From: Hydrogenophaga sp. | GTDB lineage: Bacteria > Pseudomonadota > Gammaproteobacteria > Burkholderiales > Burkholderiaceae_C | Assembly: GCF_030158645.1 (NCBI RefSeq) | Contig: NZ_JAOASO010000024.1 | Span: 1-64,000, forward strand | DNA: 64,000 nucleotides | Direction of reading: 5' to 3' | In this document: piece by piece, positions 29,392 to 40,714 of the stretch | Layout: the number at the start of each line of letters is the position of its first letter | Position numbering within the stretch: the stretch's first letter is position 1 | Position numbers and translations under genes: made by a program | The notes under the pieces: model-generated | What the model was told of the DNA's origin: nothing | The model's input: the letters and a program-made list of their open reading frames with translations, nothing else | Databases searched by the model: none

Positions 29392-30270
29392 ATGAACGAA
29401 CACTTCGAACGCCTGTTGGCGCGCGCCGAGCAGTTGATGGCCCGCATCGAATCGGTGCTGCCCCAACCCATGCAGGCACCCGATTGGGCGGCCGCCGTGG
29501 CGTGGCGTTACCGCAAACGCTCCAGCGGCCATGGTGCACTGGAGCCGGTGCGCCATGTGGGCGCCATGCGCCTGAGCGATCTGCAGGAGATCGACGGGCA
29601 GAAAGAAAAGATCCAGCGCAACACGCAGCAGTTCGTGCAGGGCCGGCCGGCCAACAACGTGCTGCTCACCGGTGCGCGCGGCACCGGCAAGTCGTCGTTG
29701 ATCCGCGCCTGCCTCAACGAATACGCGCCGCAGGGTCTTCGCCTGATCGAGGTCGACAAGGCGGATCTCGTGGATTTGCCGGACATCGTCGATGTGGTGT
29801 CCGAACGGCCCGAGCGCTTCATCGTGTTCTGCGACGACCTGAGCTTCGAGGACGGTGAACCGGGCTACAAGGCGCTCAAATCGATTCTCGATGGTTCGGT
29901 GTCGGCGGCCAGTCCCAACGTGCTCATCTACGCCACGAGCAACCGTCGCCACCTGCTGCCCGAGTACATGAAGGAAAACCTCACCTACACGCACACCGCC
30001 GAAGGCGAGGTGCATCCGGGTGAGGTGGTCGAAGAAAAGATCTCGCTGTCGGAGCGCTTTGGTCTGTGGGTGAGCTTCTATCCGTTCAGCCAGGACGAAT
30101 ACCTCACCATCGTGGCTCAGTGGCTCTCGTCGTTCGGCGTGACCGCCAGCGACATCGAAGCCGCGCGTCCTCAGGCGCTGGTGTGGGCGTTGGAGCGCGG
30201 TTCGCGCAGCGGACGCGTGGCCTACCAGTTCGCCCGTGACTACGCCGGCACGCACGCGTCAAAAGCATGA
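29392..30270 (+). CDS. DUF815 AAA-type ATPase
   Basis: The 292-residue product is a P-loop ATPase of the DUF815 family: Walker A GARGTGKSSLI at about residues 97-107, an acidic Walker B region RFIVFCDDLSFE, and the arginine/sensor block YATSNRRHLLP. The segment AMRLSDLQEIDGQKEKIQRN preceding the P-loop is characteristic of the family. Its function is not known. It starts 10 bp after argJ and overlaps mutT by 4 bp, and is probably co-expressed with both. Confidence 0.88.
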   Translation: MNEHFERLLARAEQLMARIESVLPQPMQAPDWAAAVAWRYRKRSSGHGALEPVRHVGAMRLSDLQEIDGQKEKIQRNTQQFVQGRPANNVLLTGARGTGKSSLIRACLNEYAPQGLRLIEVDKADLVDLPDIVDVVSERPERFIVFCDDLSFEDGEPGYKALKSILDGSVSAASPNVLIYATSNRRHLLPEYMKENLTYTHTAEGEVHPGEVVEEKISLSERFGLWVSFYPFSQDEYLTIVAQWLSSFGVTASDIEAARPQALVWALERGSRSGRVAYQFARDYAGTHASKA

Positions 30271-30728
30271 GATCGCCGGTTCTCGTCGTGGACGCCGACC
30301 CCGGCGTTGAACGACCGGTTGACCGACCCGTGGTTGACGTGGCGGTGGGCTTGTTGATGGCGCCCGATGGTCGCTTTCTGCTCACCTCGCGCCCGGTGGG
30401 CAAGGTGTATGCCGGCTACTGGGAGTTTCCCGGTGGCAAGCTGGAAGCCGGCGAGTCGGTGGAGCAGGCCCTGCGCCGCGAACTGCAGGAAGAGATCGGC
30501 GTGACCATTGGATCGGCCCACACGTGGCGCGACAGCCTGGTGGACTATCCCCACGCGCTGGTGCGCCTGCACTTTTGCAAGGTGTTCAACTGGACGGGTG
30601 AACTCCAGATGCACGAGGGCCAGCAGTTCAGCTGGGAGGCCTTGCCAGCACGCTGCGCACCGATCTTGCCGGGCACCGTGCCCGTGCTGGAATGGCTCGC
30701 GCAGGAGCGCGCCCAGGCGTCGGTCTGA
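30267..30728 (+). CDS. mutT: NUDIX hydrolase, MutT-like
   Basis: MutT-type NUDIX enzymes hydrolyse oxidised nucleotides such as 8-oxo-dGTP and so prevent AT-to-CG transversions. The 153-residue product carries the intact NUDIX box G-x5-E-x7-REL-QEEIG (in GKLEAGESVEQALRRELQEEIG, about residues 55-76) and the core WEFPGGKLE block. The N-terminal 25 residues are an extension of low similarity. Substrate specificity cannot be read from sequence, but the short single-domain form and the YWEFPGGK block fit MutT. It overlaps the DUF815 gene by 4 bp. Confidence 0.82.
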   Translation: MRSPVLVVDADPGVERPVDRPVVDVAVGLLMAPDGRFLLTSRPVGKVYAGYWEFPGGKLEAGESVEQALRRELQEEIGVTIGSAHTWRDSLVDYPHALVRLHFCKVFNWTGELQMHEGQQFSWEALPARCAPILPGTVPVLEWLAQERAQASV

Positions 30729-30735
30729 GCCGGAG

Positions 30736-30760
30736 CTTCCGGGGTCAGGAGACCCCGAAG
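30736..30760. terminator. Shared hairpin between convergent mutT and yacG
   Basis: CGGGGTC-AGGA-GACCCCG (30740-30757) forms a 7-bp stem, extended to CTTC/AAG with one bulge. It lies just after the mutT stop and contains the yacG stop codon (30745-30747 on the other strand). There is no long T-run, so its strength as a terminator is uncertain. Confidence 0.45.
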
Positions 30761-30948
30761 TCCGGATCGTTCTGGCTGTCCTGCTCGGGCAGTTTGAAGC
30801 TCTCGGTGGCCCAGGCGCCGAAGTCCATGTTCTTGCAGCGCTCGCAGCAGAATGGCCGAAAAGCGTTGCTCGGCGCGTAGATGCTCGGGCCGCCGCACCC
30901 GGGGCATCGCACCGTTTTCAAAGGACTGGTGTGGGCGTTGGAAGGCAT
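30745..30948 (-). CDS. yacG: DNA gyrase inhibitor YacG
   Basis: YacG is a small zinc protein that binds the C-terminus of GyrB and inhibits DNA gyrase. The 67-residue product has the four zinc cysteines in CPGCG and CCERCKN (the CxxC...CxxxC pattern) and the family block RPFCCERCKNMDFGAW. It is the last gene of the leftward pil-coaE-zapD-yacG run, the same order as in many beta- and gammaproteobacteria. Confidence 0.93.
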   Translation of the reverse strand: MPSNAHTSPLKTVRCPGCGGPSIYAPSNAFRPFCCERCKNMDFGAWATESFKLPEQDSQNDPDFGVS

Positions 30949-30966
30949 GAACGAGCTCGTCGAGAC

Positions 30967-31722
30967 TCACGCGCAGAGGGTCAACTCAAACGCCGTGTCG
31001 TCTTGCGCCGGGTGCAGGCGGTCGTCGTCGCCCAGACGCATCATGCGCACCGACAACATCAGGCGGTTGCCGCTGATTTCCGGAATCAGACCCGAGCTCG
31101 GGTCGATGCGCAGGCGCAGCAGCTGAAAAGTACGGCCCTGGGGCAATGTCTGCTGAAACTGGCCACCGGGCGCCACCACTTTTTGTGGCGATCCCGAGTC
31201 GCGCAGCATCTTGAGCAGCAGCACAACGGATTCCGCCAGCGGCGCCAGCGGCACCGACCACCGCTGCAGGTCGGCCTGCCGAACCTCTGCGCTGTGGTGT
31301 TGCCAGTGGTAATACGCCGGGAGGTCGAATTCGCACGTGCCGGCGGGGATGCCGATGCGACTTCGGATGCTCATCAACCAGTCGTTTTCGGTCAGCGACT
31401 GACCTGTCTTGCCGGCCAGCCCGCTGAGCTGTGAAAAGCAATCTTCCAGTTGACCAATGGCCTCGTTGAGCGCCTGCTCCGAGATCATGGGGTTGCCCCG
31501 GTAGGAAATGAGTTGCTGCTTGTGCCGTTCGATGTCCTTGAGCACATCGGATTTCATGTCGGCCCTCGACGCCACTTCGATAATTTCGAAGATCGTTTGG
31601 ATGGCGAAGTGATGGTCCAGCGGGTGCTGACGTGGCACCAGTTCGACCATGCGCCGGAACAGTTGTTCAAGTCGCAGGTAGGTGCGGATGCGTTCGTTGA
31701 AGGGGTATTCGTACAGGATCAC
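30967..31722 (-). CDS. zapD: Cell division protein ZapD
   Basis: ZapD binds and bundles FtsZ filaments at the Z-ring. The 251-residue protein begins with the highly conserved YEYPFNERIRTYLRLEQLF and keeps the FtsZ-binding C-terminal domain. The start codon is GTG at 31722; no in-frame ATG lies nearby and the family N-terminus begins exactly here. It is followed by yacG and preceded by coaE on the same strand, separated by 42 bp. Confidence 0.95.
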   Translation of the reverse strand: MILYEYPFNERIRTYLRLEQLFRRMVELVPRQHPLDHHFAIQTIFEIIEVASRADMKSDVLKDIERHKQQLISYRGNPMISEQALNEAIGQLEDCFSQLSGLAGKTGQSLTENDWLMSIRSRIGIPAGTCEFDLPAYYHWQHHSAEVRQADLQRWSVPLAPLAESVVLLLKMLRDSGSPQKVVAPGGQFQQTLPQGRTFQLLRLRIDPSSGLIPEISGNRLMLSVRMMRLGDDDRLHPAQDDTAFELTLCA

Positions 31723-31764
31723 AGCGGCTTGGGTGCGCAGGGCGGTGCGGCGGGTGGGGGTTCA

Positions 31765-32382
31765 TCATAGCCCGAACCGATTCGCCAACGCCCGAGCCAG
31801 ATGTTGCAGGTTGTCGATGCTGTCCGTGTCGTTGAACACCACCAGGTCTGCGCAAGCCAACCGTTTTTCCCGCGTGCTTTGAATGCGCATGGCCGCCTCG
31901 ATGGTCGGCAGGTCCCATCCACTGCGCTGCACCACCCGGCGGACTTGCGTGGCGGGCAGGCAGTCCACCACCAGCACGCGGTCCAGCTGCGGCCGCCAGC
32001 GCGGCGACTCGACCAACAGCGGGATGTCAAAGACCACCAGCCTGGATGTGGCCAGCGTGGTTTGCCGACGAATTTCGTCGCCCACCAGCGGATGGACGAT
32101 CTGTTCCAGAAGCGTGCGTGCATCGGGTTGGGCAAACACGTGCTCGCGCATGCGCTGTCTGTCCAGTGAGCCGTCCCGGGCGATGAACTCGCTGCCAAAG
32201 GTTTCGGCAATGCCGCGGATGGCCGAACCGCCGATGTCGGTGCAGGCTCGCGAAATCGCATCCGCATCGATCAGATCCGCGCCCAGACCTTGAAGCAGGC
32301 GAGCCAGTGTGCTCTTCCCGCTGCCAATGCCGCCCGTGAGCCCCACTTTCAGGATGCGCTGGGTCTCAGAGGGCACGTTCAC
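31765..32382 (-). CDS. coaE: Dephospho-CoA kinase CoaE
   Basis: CoaE phosphorylates dephospho-CoA in the last step of coenzyme A synthesis. The 205-residue protein has Walker A GLTGGIGSGKSTLA, the substrate block DADAISR and VFDIPLLVES. The start is GTG at 32382, which overlaps the pilD stop codon as GTGA, indicating translational coupling with the pilus peptidase; a second in-frame GTG lies two codons later. This pilD-coaE pairing is conserved in many pilus-bearing beta- and gammaproteobacteria. Confidence 0.95.
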   Translation of the reverse strand: MNVPSETQRILKVGLTGGIGSGKSTLARLLQGLGADLIDADAISRACTDIGGSAIRGIAETFGSEFIARDGSLDRQRMREHVFAQPDARTLLEQIVHPLVGDEIRRQTTLATSRLVVFDIPLLVESPRWRPQLDRVLVVDCLPATQVRRVVQRSGWDLPTIEAAMRIQSTREKRLACADLVVFNDTDSIDNLQHLARALANRFGL

Positions 32383-33239
32383 AGACCGATGACGGCCAAG
32401 ATCGCCGATGGCCCAAAGATCATGGCGGTCAGTCCCGCCAGTGCGAGGAAGGGACCAAACGGCACGTAGCCCCCTTCGCGCAGTTCACCCTTGAGTTTGA
32501 TGCCGATGCCGATCACGGCACCGATCACCGAGGCCATGAGGATCACGGGGATCAGGGCTTGCCAACCAAACCAGGCGCCAAAGGCCGCGAAAAGTTTGAA
32601 GTCTCCGTATCCCATGCCCTCTTTGCCCGTGACCAGCTTGAAAGCCCAATACACGAGCCACAGCGAGAGGTAGCCACCCACAGCGCCCCACAAAGCGTCC
32701 GGCAGCGCCGTGTCGGTCAACCGGAGGCCCGCCGAGCACAAACCGGCCCACAGCAAAGGCAGGGTGATGTCGTCGGGCAGCAACGTGGTGTCCCAATCAA
32801 TGCAAGCCAGCGCAAGCACCGCCGCTGAAAATCCGCACCATGCGATGGCCTCCCAGCCCAGTCCCCACGACCAGCCACACCAGGCGAACAGGGCGCCCGC
32901 GATCAACTCCACCGTCGGATACCGCATGCTGATGGGTGTGGCGCACTGGCTGCACTTTCCGCGCAACGCGATGTAGCTGAGCACGGGCACGTTTTCAAAC
33001 CAGCGGATTTGATGCCCGCACTGAGGGCAGCGCGACCTGGGCACCATCAGGTTGAAAGGCTCGACCACCGCAACGGGCCGCAGCAGCTCCTCTTTTCCTG
33101 CATGGAGATCTGCGCACTCGGCGGCCCAGTGCTGCTCCATCATCTTGGGCAGCCGGTGAATCACCACATTGAGAAAGCTGCCCACCAGCAGGCCCAAAAG
33201 ACCCAGCAGCGCCGCGTCTGCCGCGCTCGCACCCAGCAT
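32379..33239 (-). CDS. pilD: Prepilin peptidase PilD
   Basis: PilD cleaves the leader of type IV prepilins and methylates the new N-terminus, in the inner membrane. The 286-residue protein has the zinc tetracysteine region (CPQCG and CSQCA) after the first helix, eight hydrophobic segments and the two catalytic aspartate sites: IDWDTTLLPDDITLP and the GYGDFKL motif. The ATG at 33239 overlaps the pilC stop by one base (TGATG); a TTG one codon upstream is possible but unneeded. Confidence 0.96.
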   Translation of the reverse strand: MLGASAADAALLGLLGLLVGSFLNVVIHRLPKMMEQHWAAECADLHAGKEELLRPVAVVEPFNLMVPRSRCPQCGHQIRWFENVPVLSYIALRGKCSQCATPISMRYPTVELIAGALFAWCGWSWGLGWEAIAWCGFSAAVLALACIDWDTTLLPDDITLPLLWAGLCSAGLRLTDTALPDALWGAVGGYLSLWLVYWAFKLVTGKEGMGYGDFKLFAAFGAWFGWQALIPVILMASVIGAVIGIGIKLKGELREGGYVPFGPFLALAGLTAMIFGPSAILAVIGL

Positions 33240-34456
33240 CAAACCACCTGACCCAGCTTGAAGATCGGGAGGTACATCGAGACCACGATGCCCCCGATGA
33301 CGGTGCCCAGCACCACGATGATGATGGGCTCCATCAAGCTGGAGATGCCTGCAACCATATCGTCCACCTCAGCCTCATAGAAGTCGGCTGCCTTGCCCAG
33401 CATGTGGTCGATCGAGCCGGACTCTTCGCCGATCGCGCACATCTGGAGCACCATGGAAGGAAAGATGTTGGCGTTGGTCATGGCGTTGGTCAGACTGGTA
33501 CCGGTCGACACTTCCTGCTGAATGCGCTCGGTGGCAATAGAGAAAACCGAATTGCCGGCGGCACCCCCCACCGAATCCAGGGCCTCCACCAAAGGCACAC
33601 CAGCGGCGAACATGGTGGAGAGCGTTCGTGTCCAGCGGGCGATCACGGATTTTTCAATCAGCACACCGAAGATCGGCAGCTTCAGCAGCACGCGGTCCAT
33701 GAACCTCTGCACCTTCTCGTTGCGGCGCCAAGCCTGCATGAAAAAGTAGAAACCGCCGCCCAGTCCACCAAAGATCAACCACCAGTACTCGGTGAAGAAC
33801 TCGCTCATGGCAATGACGAACAGGGTCGGGGCGGGGAGGTCTGCGCCGAACGAGGAAAACACTTCCTTGAACGAAGGAATCACGAAAATCATGATCACGG
33901 CGACCACGACGAACGCCACGATCACCACCGCGATCGGGTACATCAGCGCCGACTTGATTTTCGACTTGAGGGCCTCGGTTTTTTCCATGTAGACCGCCAG
34001 GCGATCCAGCAGCTCTTCAAGAATACCGGCCGCTTCACCCGCTTCCACCAGGTTGCAGTACAGACTGTCGAAGTAGAGCGGGTTTTTGCGAAAGGCAGCA
34101 CTCAGCGATGTACCGGTCTCGACATCGGAGCGGATGTCGTTGAGCAGTTTGGTCACGCTGGGGTTGGGGTTGCCGCGCCCGACGATGTCGAACGCCTGCA
34201 GCAGGGGCACACCGGCTTTCATCATGGTGGCCAGCTGGCGCGTGAAGATGGCGATGTCCTTGGGCTTGATGCGCTTGCCCGAACTCATCCGGCGCTTCTT
34301 GACCTTGCCCGGGATGATGCCCTGACGGCGCAACGCTGCCAGCACCTGGTTCTCTCCAGCCGCACGCGTTTCACCGCGCACCGTTTTGCCGTTGCGGTCC
34401 TTGCCTTCCCACTCGAAAACAACTTCTTTGATGCTCTTGGATGCAGCGGTTGCCAT
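33239..34456 (-). CDS. pilC: Type IV pilus inner-membrane platform protein PilC
   Basis: PilC is the platform on which PilB and PilT act during pilus growth and retraction. The 405-residue protein has two T2SSF domains (about residues 70-195 and 275-395), each ending in membrane helices, and repeated motifs such as LLDRLAVYMEKTEALKSKI. The first domain is preceded by a short cytoplasmic region. It lies between pilB (33 bp upstream) and pilD. No pilA or pilT is in this window. Confidence 0.96.
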   Translation of the reverse strand: MATAASKSIKEVVFEWEGKDRNGKTVRGETRAAGENQVLAALRRQGIIPGKVKKRRMSSGKRIKPKDIAIFTRQLATMMKAGVPLLQAFDIVGRGNPNPSVTKLLNDIRSDVETGTSLSAAFRKNPLYFDSLYCNLVEAGEAAGILEELLDRLAVYMEKTEALKSKIKSALMYPIAVVIVAFVVVAVIMIFVIPSFKEVFSSFGADLPAPTLFVIAMSEFFTEYWWLIFGGLGGGFYFFMQAWRRNEKVQRFMDRVLLKLPIFGVLIEKSVIARWTRTLSTMFAAGVPLVEALDSVGGAAGNSVFSIATERIQQEVSTGTSLTNAMTNANIFPSMVLQMCAIGEESGSIDHMLGKAADFYEAEVDDMVAGISSLMEPIIIVVLGTVIGGIVVSMYLPIFKLGQVV

Positions 34457-34488
34457 GGTGTCCCCTCAGGCCTATGTCCGACTCAACG

Positions 34489-36222
<1,734 letters not shown>

Positions 36223-36394
36223 AAGCCCGTAATCTAGCGTAAATCAACGACTTGGCCGTCAATATTGAGGCAAGTTGTGTTGAATATCCGTATTCGCACG
36301 GATCCGCGTTGTATCGGCGTTGCGCCACCCACGCCGGTCCCTTGAAAAGGCCCGTTTATCGGTGCCAGTTGGGGATTGAGGGAATTGTTGAATC

Positions 36395-36471
36395 TGGTCG
36401 GGGTGAGAGGATTCGAACCTCCGGCCTCTACGTCCCGAACGTAGCGCTCTACCTGGCTAAGCTACACCCCG
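36395..36471 (-). tRNA. tRNA-Pro (anticodon CGG)
   Basis: The 77-nt gene folds as a cloverleaf on the minus strand: acceptor CGGGGTG/CACCCCG, D-arm with AGCC-GGTAGAG, anticodon stem CTACG/CGTAG with loop TTCGGGA giving CGG, and T-arm GGAGG-TTCGAAT-CCTCT. The CCA end is encoded. It reads CCG codons, which should be frequent in this GC-rich genome. It lies between pilB and the polyprenyl synthase gene. Confidence 0.97.
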
Positions 36472-36519
36472 ATCGACCCGATGGGTCGTGAATCATTCCG
36501 TTGCGCGGGCCATCAAACA

Positions 36520-37503
36520 TCACGAACGTCGGTCCAGCAACCCGGCCGCCAATTGTAGCAACGCAGCGCTGTAGGCGTTCTTGGGAAGCTGACCCGCAGC
36601 GTCGATGGCCCGTTGCGCTTCGGCATCTGCGCTGGCTCTGGCGGCCCGAAGTGCGCCTGTGTCGAGAATGATGGAGCGAATGTCATCCAGGTGGGCCACG
36701 TCCCCCTGTTCGATGGCTTGGCGGATCAGACGCTTCTGGGCTTCGGATCCGGTGCGCAAAGCGCAAATGATGGGCAAGGTCACTTTGCCTTCCCTGAGGT
36801 CATCGCCCAGGTTTTTCCCGAGCTCTTCAGCGCTGCCTTCGTAGTCCAACACGTCATCGATCACCTGAAACGCCGTCCCCAGCGCTTGTCCGTAACTGGC
36901 GCACAAGAGCTCCGTCGGGCCGTCGGCCTTGGCCAGAATCGCTGCCAGCCGTGCGCTGGCTTCGAACAATTTCGCGGTCTTGGACCGAATCACCCGCAGA
37001 TACGCCGCTTCGTCAATCGAGGCATCGTGCATGTTCATCAGCTGCAGGACCTCGCCCTCCGCGATGACGTTGGTCGCGTCGGAAAGCACCTGCATGACCC
37101 GCATGTCGCTCACGTCAACCATCATCTGGAAAGCGCGGGAATAGAGGAAATCGCCCACCAGAACGCTTGCGGCGTTGCCAAACCGTTCGTTGGCGGTCTC
37201 GCGTCCGCGCCGAAGGGTGGATTCGTCCACCACATCGTCGTGAAGGAGCGTCGCGGTGTGGATGAACTCCACCACCGCCGCCAGCGTGTGCCGATGCGGA
37301 CTTTGACTGCCGATGGCGCCGCTCAACATCAACAGCAAGGCTGGACGCAAGCGCTTGCCCCCGGCCGAGATGATGTATTGCGCCACCTCCCTGACCAGGG
37401 GCACTTCGGTGGTCAACCGTTCGTGGATCACCTCATCGACGCGGGCCATGTCCGGTTGGACCAGTTCGAGCGGATTGCCAGGTTTGGAAGTGGGAGTCGT
37501 CAA
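36520..37503 (-). CDS. ispB: Polyprenyl (octaprenyl) diphosphate synthase
   Basis: This trans-prenyltransferase makes the long isoprenoid tail of ubiquinone. The 327-residue protein has the two aspartate-rich motifs, FARM at LLHDDVVDESTLRRG and SARM at QVIDDVLDYEGS, and the GGKRLRPALLL block. Side-chain length is not certain from sequence; octaprenyl is the usual product in Burkholderiales. The longest frame starts at a TTG (37503); an ATG at 37449 would remove 18 residues. Its product would supply the ubiquinone genes near 59-63 kb. It is divergent from rplU. Confidence 0.92.
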   Translation of the reverse strand: MTTPTSKPGNPLELVQPDMARVDEVIHERLTTEVPLVREVAQYIISAGGKRLRPALLLMLSGAIGSQSPHRHTLAAVVEFIHTATLLHDDVVDESTLRRGRETANERFGNAASVLVGDFLYSRAFQMMVDVSDMRVMQVLSDATNVIAEGEVLQLMNMHDASIDEAAYLRVIRSKTAKLFEASARLAAILAKADGPTELLCASYGQALGTAFQVIDDVLDYEGSAEELGKNLGDDLREGKVTLPIICALRTGSEAQKRLIRQAIEQGDVAHLDDIRSIILDTGALRAARASADAEAQRAIDAAGQLPKNAYSAALLQLAAGLLDRRS

Positions 37504-37550
37504 GGTTCGGGCCGGGTAGGGGGGTGATGGGAGGATGCCGGGCCGTGTGG

Positions 37551-37584
37551 ATTATAGAAACGAGCCGATGCCCCACGGGGCATC
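37551..37584 (-). promoter_or_regulatory. Candidate ispB promoter
   Basis: A perfect -10 TATAAT (minus strand, 37551-37556) lies about 48 bp upstream of the TTG. The -35 position is occupied by an inverted repeat GATGCCCC-AC-GGGGCATC (37567-37584) and has no consensus. The predicted leader is about 40 nt. Confidence 0.45.
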
Positions 37585-37625
37585 GAGGCGGGCCAGAGAC
37601 GGCCGGGCGTGTCGGAAACGTGCCC

Positions 37626-37654
37626 TTGCCGCTGGCGCGTGAGCATGCTAAACT
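37626..37654 (+). promoter_or_regulatory. rplU-rpmA promoter
   Basis: TTGCCG (37626-37631), a 17-bp spacer and TAAACT (37649-37654) form one of the best sigma-70 promoters in the window. The start site would fall near 37661, right at the beginning of a hairpin in the rplU leader. Confidence 0.65.
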
Positions 37655-37662
37655 CGCGGGCT

Positions 37663-37704
37663 CAGCGGAATTGGGTCCGCTGGATTTCCATTCGTGGAAT
37701 TTTT
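37663..37704 (+). promoter_or_regulatory. Two-hairpin rplU leader
   Basis: Hairpin 1 is CAGCGGA-ATTGGG-TCCGCTG (37663-37682). Hairpin 2 is TTCCA-TTCG-TGGAA followed by TTTTT (37686-37704), which looks like a small weak terminator. The ribosome-binding site AGAGG follows at about 37708. Such a leader could bind a ribosomal protein or act in attenuation; no specific motif is recognised. Confidence 0.45.
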
Positions 37705-37717
37705 ACAAGAGGTTCAT

Positions 37718-38029
37718 ATGTACGCGGTCATAAAAACCGGTGGCAAACAGTATCGTGTTGCTGCTGGCGAAAAAATTAAAGTAGAACAGATTGCTGCGGA
37801 TGTGGGCCAAGAGATCGTGTTTGACCAGGTTCTGGCTGTCGGCAACGGCACCGAAATCAAGATCGGCACTCCCTTGGTTTCCGGCGCAACAGTAACGGTC
37901 ACGGTGTTGGCCCATGGCAGACACGACAAAGTGCACATCTTCAAGATGCGCCGGCGCAAGCACTACCAGAAGCGCCAGGGTCACCGTCAAAATTTCACCG
38001 AACTGCAGATCTCTTCGATCGCAGGCTGA
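37718..38029 (+). CDS. rplU: Ribosomal protein bL21
   Basis: L21 binds 23S rRNA in the large subunit. The 103-residue protein has the invariant start [13 protein letters not shown] and the C-terminal [18 protein letters not shown] rRNA-binding block. The ATG at 37718 with AGAGG upstream is chosen over an ATG 24 bp earlier, which would lie in the leader hairpin. It is followed by rpmA after 13 bp, the standard L21-L27 operon. Confidence 0.98.
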   Translation: MYAVIKTGGKQYRVAAGEKIKVEQIAADVGQEIVFDQVLAVGNGTEIKIGTPLVSGATVTVTVLAHGRHDKVHIFKMRRRKHYQKRQGHRQNFTELQISSIAG

Positions 38030-38042
38030 GGAGTAGGTCAAC

Positions 38043-38300
38043 ATGGCACAGAAAAAAGGCGGCGGCTCAACGCGAAACGGGCGCGATTCCAAGCCCAAGA
38101 TGCTCGGCGTGAAAGCGTTTGGTGGCGAACTGGTCAGCGCAGGCTCGATCATCGTGCGCCAGCGTGGCACCAAGTTCCACCCTGGCCTCAACGTCGGTTT
38201 GGGCAAGGACCACACGATTTTTGCCACCGTCGACGGCCACGTGTCGTTCGCGGTGAAGGGCGAACTCAATCGCCAGACCGTCAGCATCACACCCGTTTGA
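38043..38300 (+). CDS. rpmA: Ribosomal protein bL27
   Basis: L27 lies near the peptidyl-transferase centre. The 85-residue protein has the N-terminal [18 protein letters not shown] tail that reaches the tRNA CCA ends. It shows no N-terminal cleavage motif like that of Firmicutes. It starts with a GAGGAG-type ribosome-binding site 13 bp after rplU and is followed by an intrinsic terminator. Confidence 0.98.
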   Translation: MAQKKGGGSTRNGRDSKPKMLGVKAFGGELVSAGSIIVRQRGTKFHPGLNVGLGKDHTIFATVDGHVSFAVKGELNRQTVSITPV

Positions 38301-38374
38301 CCGGGCCGTTCAGACGCCACCGGATCGCAAAGTTTCGGGGGCGTTTGCGCAGTGCTGACGTGTAAATGCAGAAG

Positions 38375-38395
38375 GCCCGCCCCAGCGGGCTTTTT
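38375..38395 (+). terminator. Intrinsic terminator after rpmA
   Basis: GCCCGC-CCCA-GCGGGC followed by TTTTTGTTTT is a textbook rho-independent terminator, 75 bp after the rpmA stop and 43 bp before obgE. It separates the ribosomal-protein pair from obgE, which must rely on read-through or its own promoter. Confidence 0.85.
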
Positions 38396-38410
38396 GTTTT
38401 GGATTTTTAG

Positions 38411-39508
<1,098 letters not shown>

Positions 39509-39518
39509 AGCTTTTCAC

Positions 39519-40691
39519 ATGTCGAACATGCTCCTCGCAGACAACTCGGCCTTGATGCCATTGCGCGTCAATGGTCCCTTGAAGGCCGCGCGCCGCATCG
39601 TGGTCAAGGTTGGGTCGTCGCTGGTGACCAATGAGGGTCGAGGTCTCGACGAGGAAGCGATTGGCCAGTGGAGCCAGCAGTTGGCGGCATTGGTCCAGGA
39701 GGGGAGAGAGCTGATCATGGTGAGCAGCGGCGCCGTCGCCGAGGGTATGAAGCGCCTGGGCTGGTCGGTGCGGCCCAAGGAGATCAACGAGCTGCAAGCG
39801 GCCGCTGCCGTGGGCCAAATGGGCTTGGTGCAGATGTACGAGTCCAAGTTGCGGGAATGTGGCGTGGGCAGTGCGCAGGTGCTGCTCACGCACGCCGATC
39901 TGGCCGACCGAGAGCGGTACCTGAACGCGCGCTCGACCTTGCTCACGTTGCTTCAACTGGGCGTGGTGCCCGTGATCAACGAGAACGACACCGTTGTCAA
40001 CGACGAGATCAAGTTTGGCGACAACGATACGCTGGGCGCCCTGGTGGCCAATTTGGTCGAGGCCGATGTGCTGGTCATCCTCACAGACCAAAAAGGTCTG
40101 TACACAGCCGATCCGCGACGCGATCCTTCGGCGCAGTTTGTGCACGAGGCACAAGCCGGCGATCCGCAGCTGGAAGCCATGGCGGGAGGCGCCGGGAGCG
40201 GCATCGGCAAGGGCGGCATGATCACCAAAATCCTCGCGGCCAAGCGTGCCGCCGGGTCAGGTGCGTCGACTGTGATTGCATGGGGCCGTGAGCCCGAGGT
40301 GCTGATCCGGCTGTGCCAAGGTGAAGCCATCGGCACCTGTCTGGTGGCCAACACGCCCAAGAACCAGGCACGCAAACGCTGGATGTCCGACCACCTGCAG
40401 TTGCGTGGCGCGGTGCTGGTCGACGACGGCGCCGTGGGCAAGATCGTGGGTGAGGGCAAAAGCCTGCTGCCGATCGGTATGACCGGCGTTGATGGCGATT
40501 TTTCCCGTGGCGATGTGATTGCCGTGCGCGACGGCCGCGGGCTGGAAGTGGCGCGTGGACTCGCGAACTACGCCAGTTCCGAGGCGCGCTTGTTGTGTCG
40601 CAAATCGTCAGCCGATTTCGAACGTTTGCTCGGCTACGCGGCCGAACCCGAGATGATTCACCGCGACAACATGGTGCTGGCACGCAGCTGA
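39519..40691 (+). CDS. proB: Glutamate 5-kinase ProB
   Basis: ProB phosphorylates glutamate in the first step of proline synthesis. The 390-residue protein has the amino-acid kinase domain, with [13 protein letters not shown] at its start, [10 protein letters not shown] and [19 protein letters not shown]-terminal PUA domain (about 290-370, [10 protein letters not shown]...FSRGDVIAV) follows. The ATG at 39519 follows obgE closely with GAAG upstream. ATGs at 39528 and 39555 would also keep the domain intact. Longer frames run into obgE. Confidence 0.95.
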   Translation: MSNMLLADNSALMPLRVNGPLKAARRIVVKVGSSLVTNEGRGLDEEAIGQWSQQLAALVQEGRELIMVSSGAVAEGMKRLGWSVRPKEINELQAAAAVGQMGLVQMYESKLRECGVGSAQVLLTHADLADRERYLNARSTLLTLLQLGVVPVINENDTVVNDEIKFGDNDTLGALVANLVEADVLVILTDQKGLYTADPRRDPSAQFVHEAQAGDPQLEAMAGGAGSGIGKGGMITKILAAKRAAGSGASTVIAWGREPEVLIRLCQGEAIGTCLVANTPKNQARKRWMSDHLQLRGAVLVDDGAVGKIVGEGKSLLPIGMTGVDGDFSRGDVIAVRDGRGLEVARGLANYASSEARLLCRKSSADFERLLGYAAEPEMIHRDNMVLARS

Positions 40692-40714
40692 ACCACGCGT
40701 CGCGCCAGGACGGC

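Noticed and set aside
36395-36520. tRNA-Pro as an island boundary
   Set aside because: Both sides are conserved core genes (pilB and the prenyl synthase) and there is no att-like repeat.
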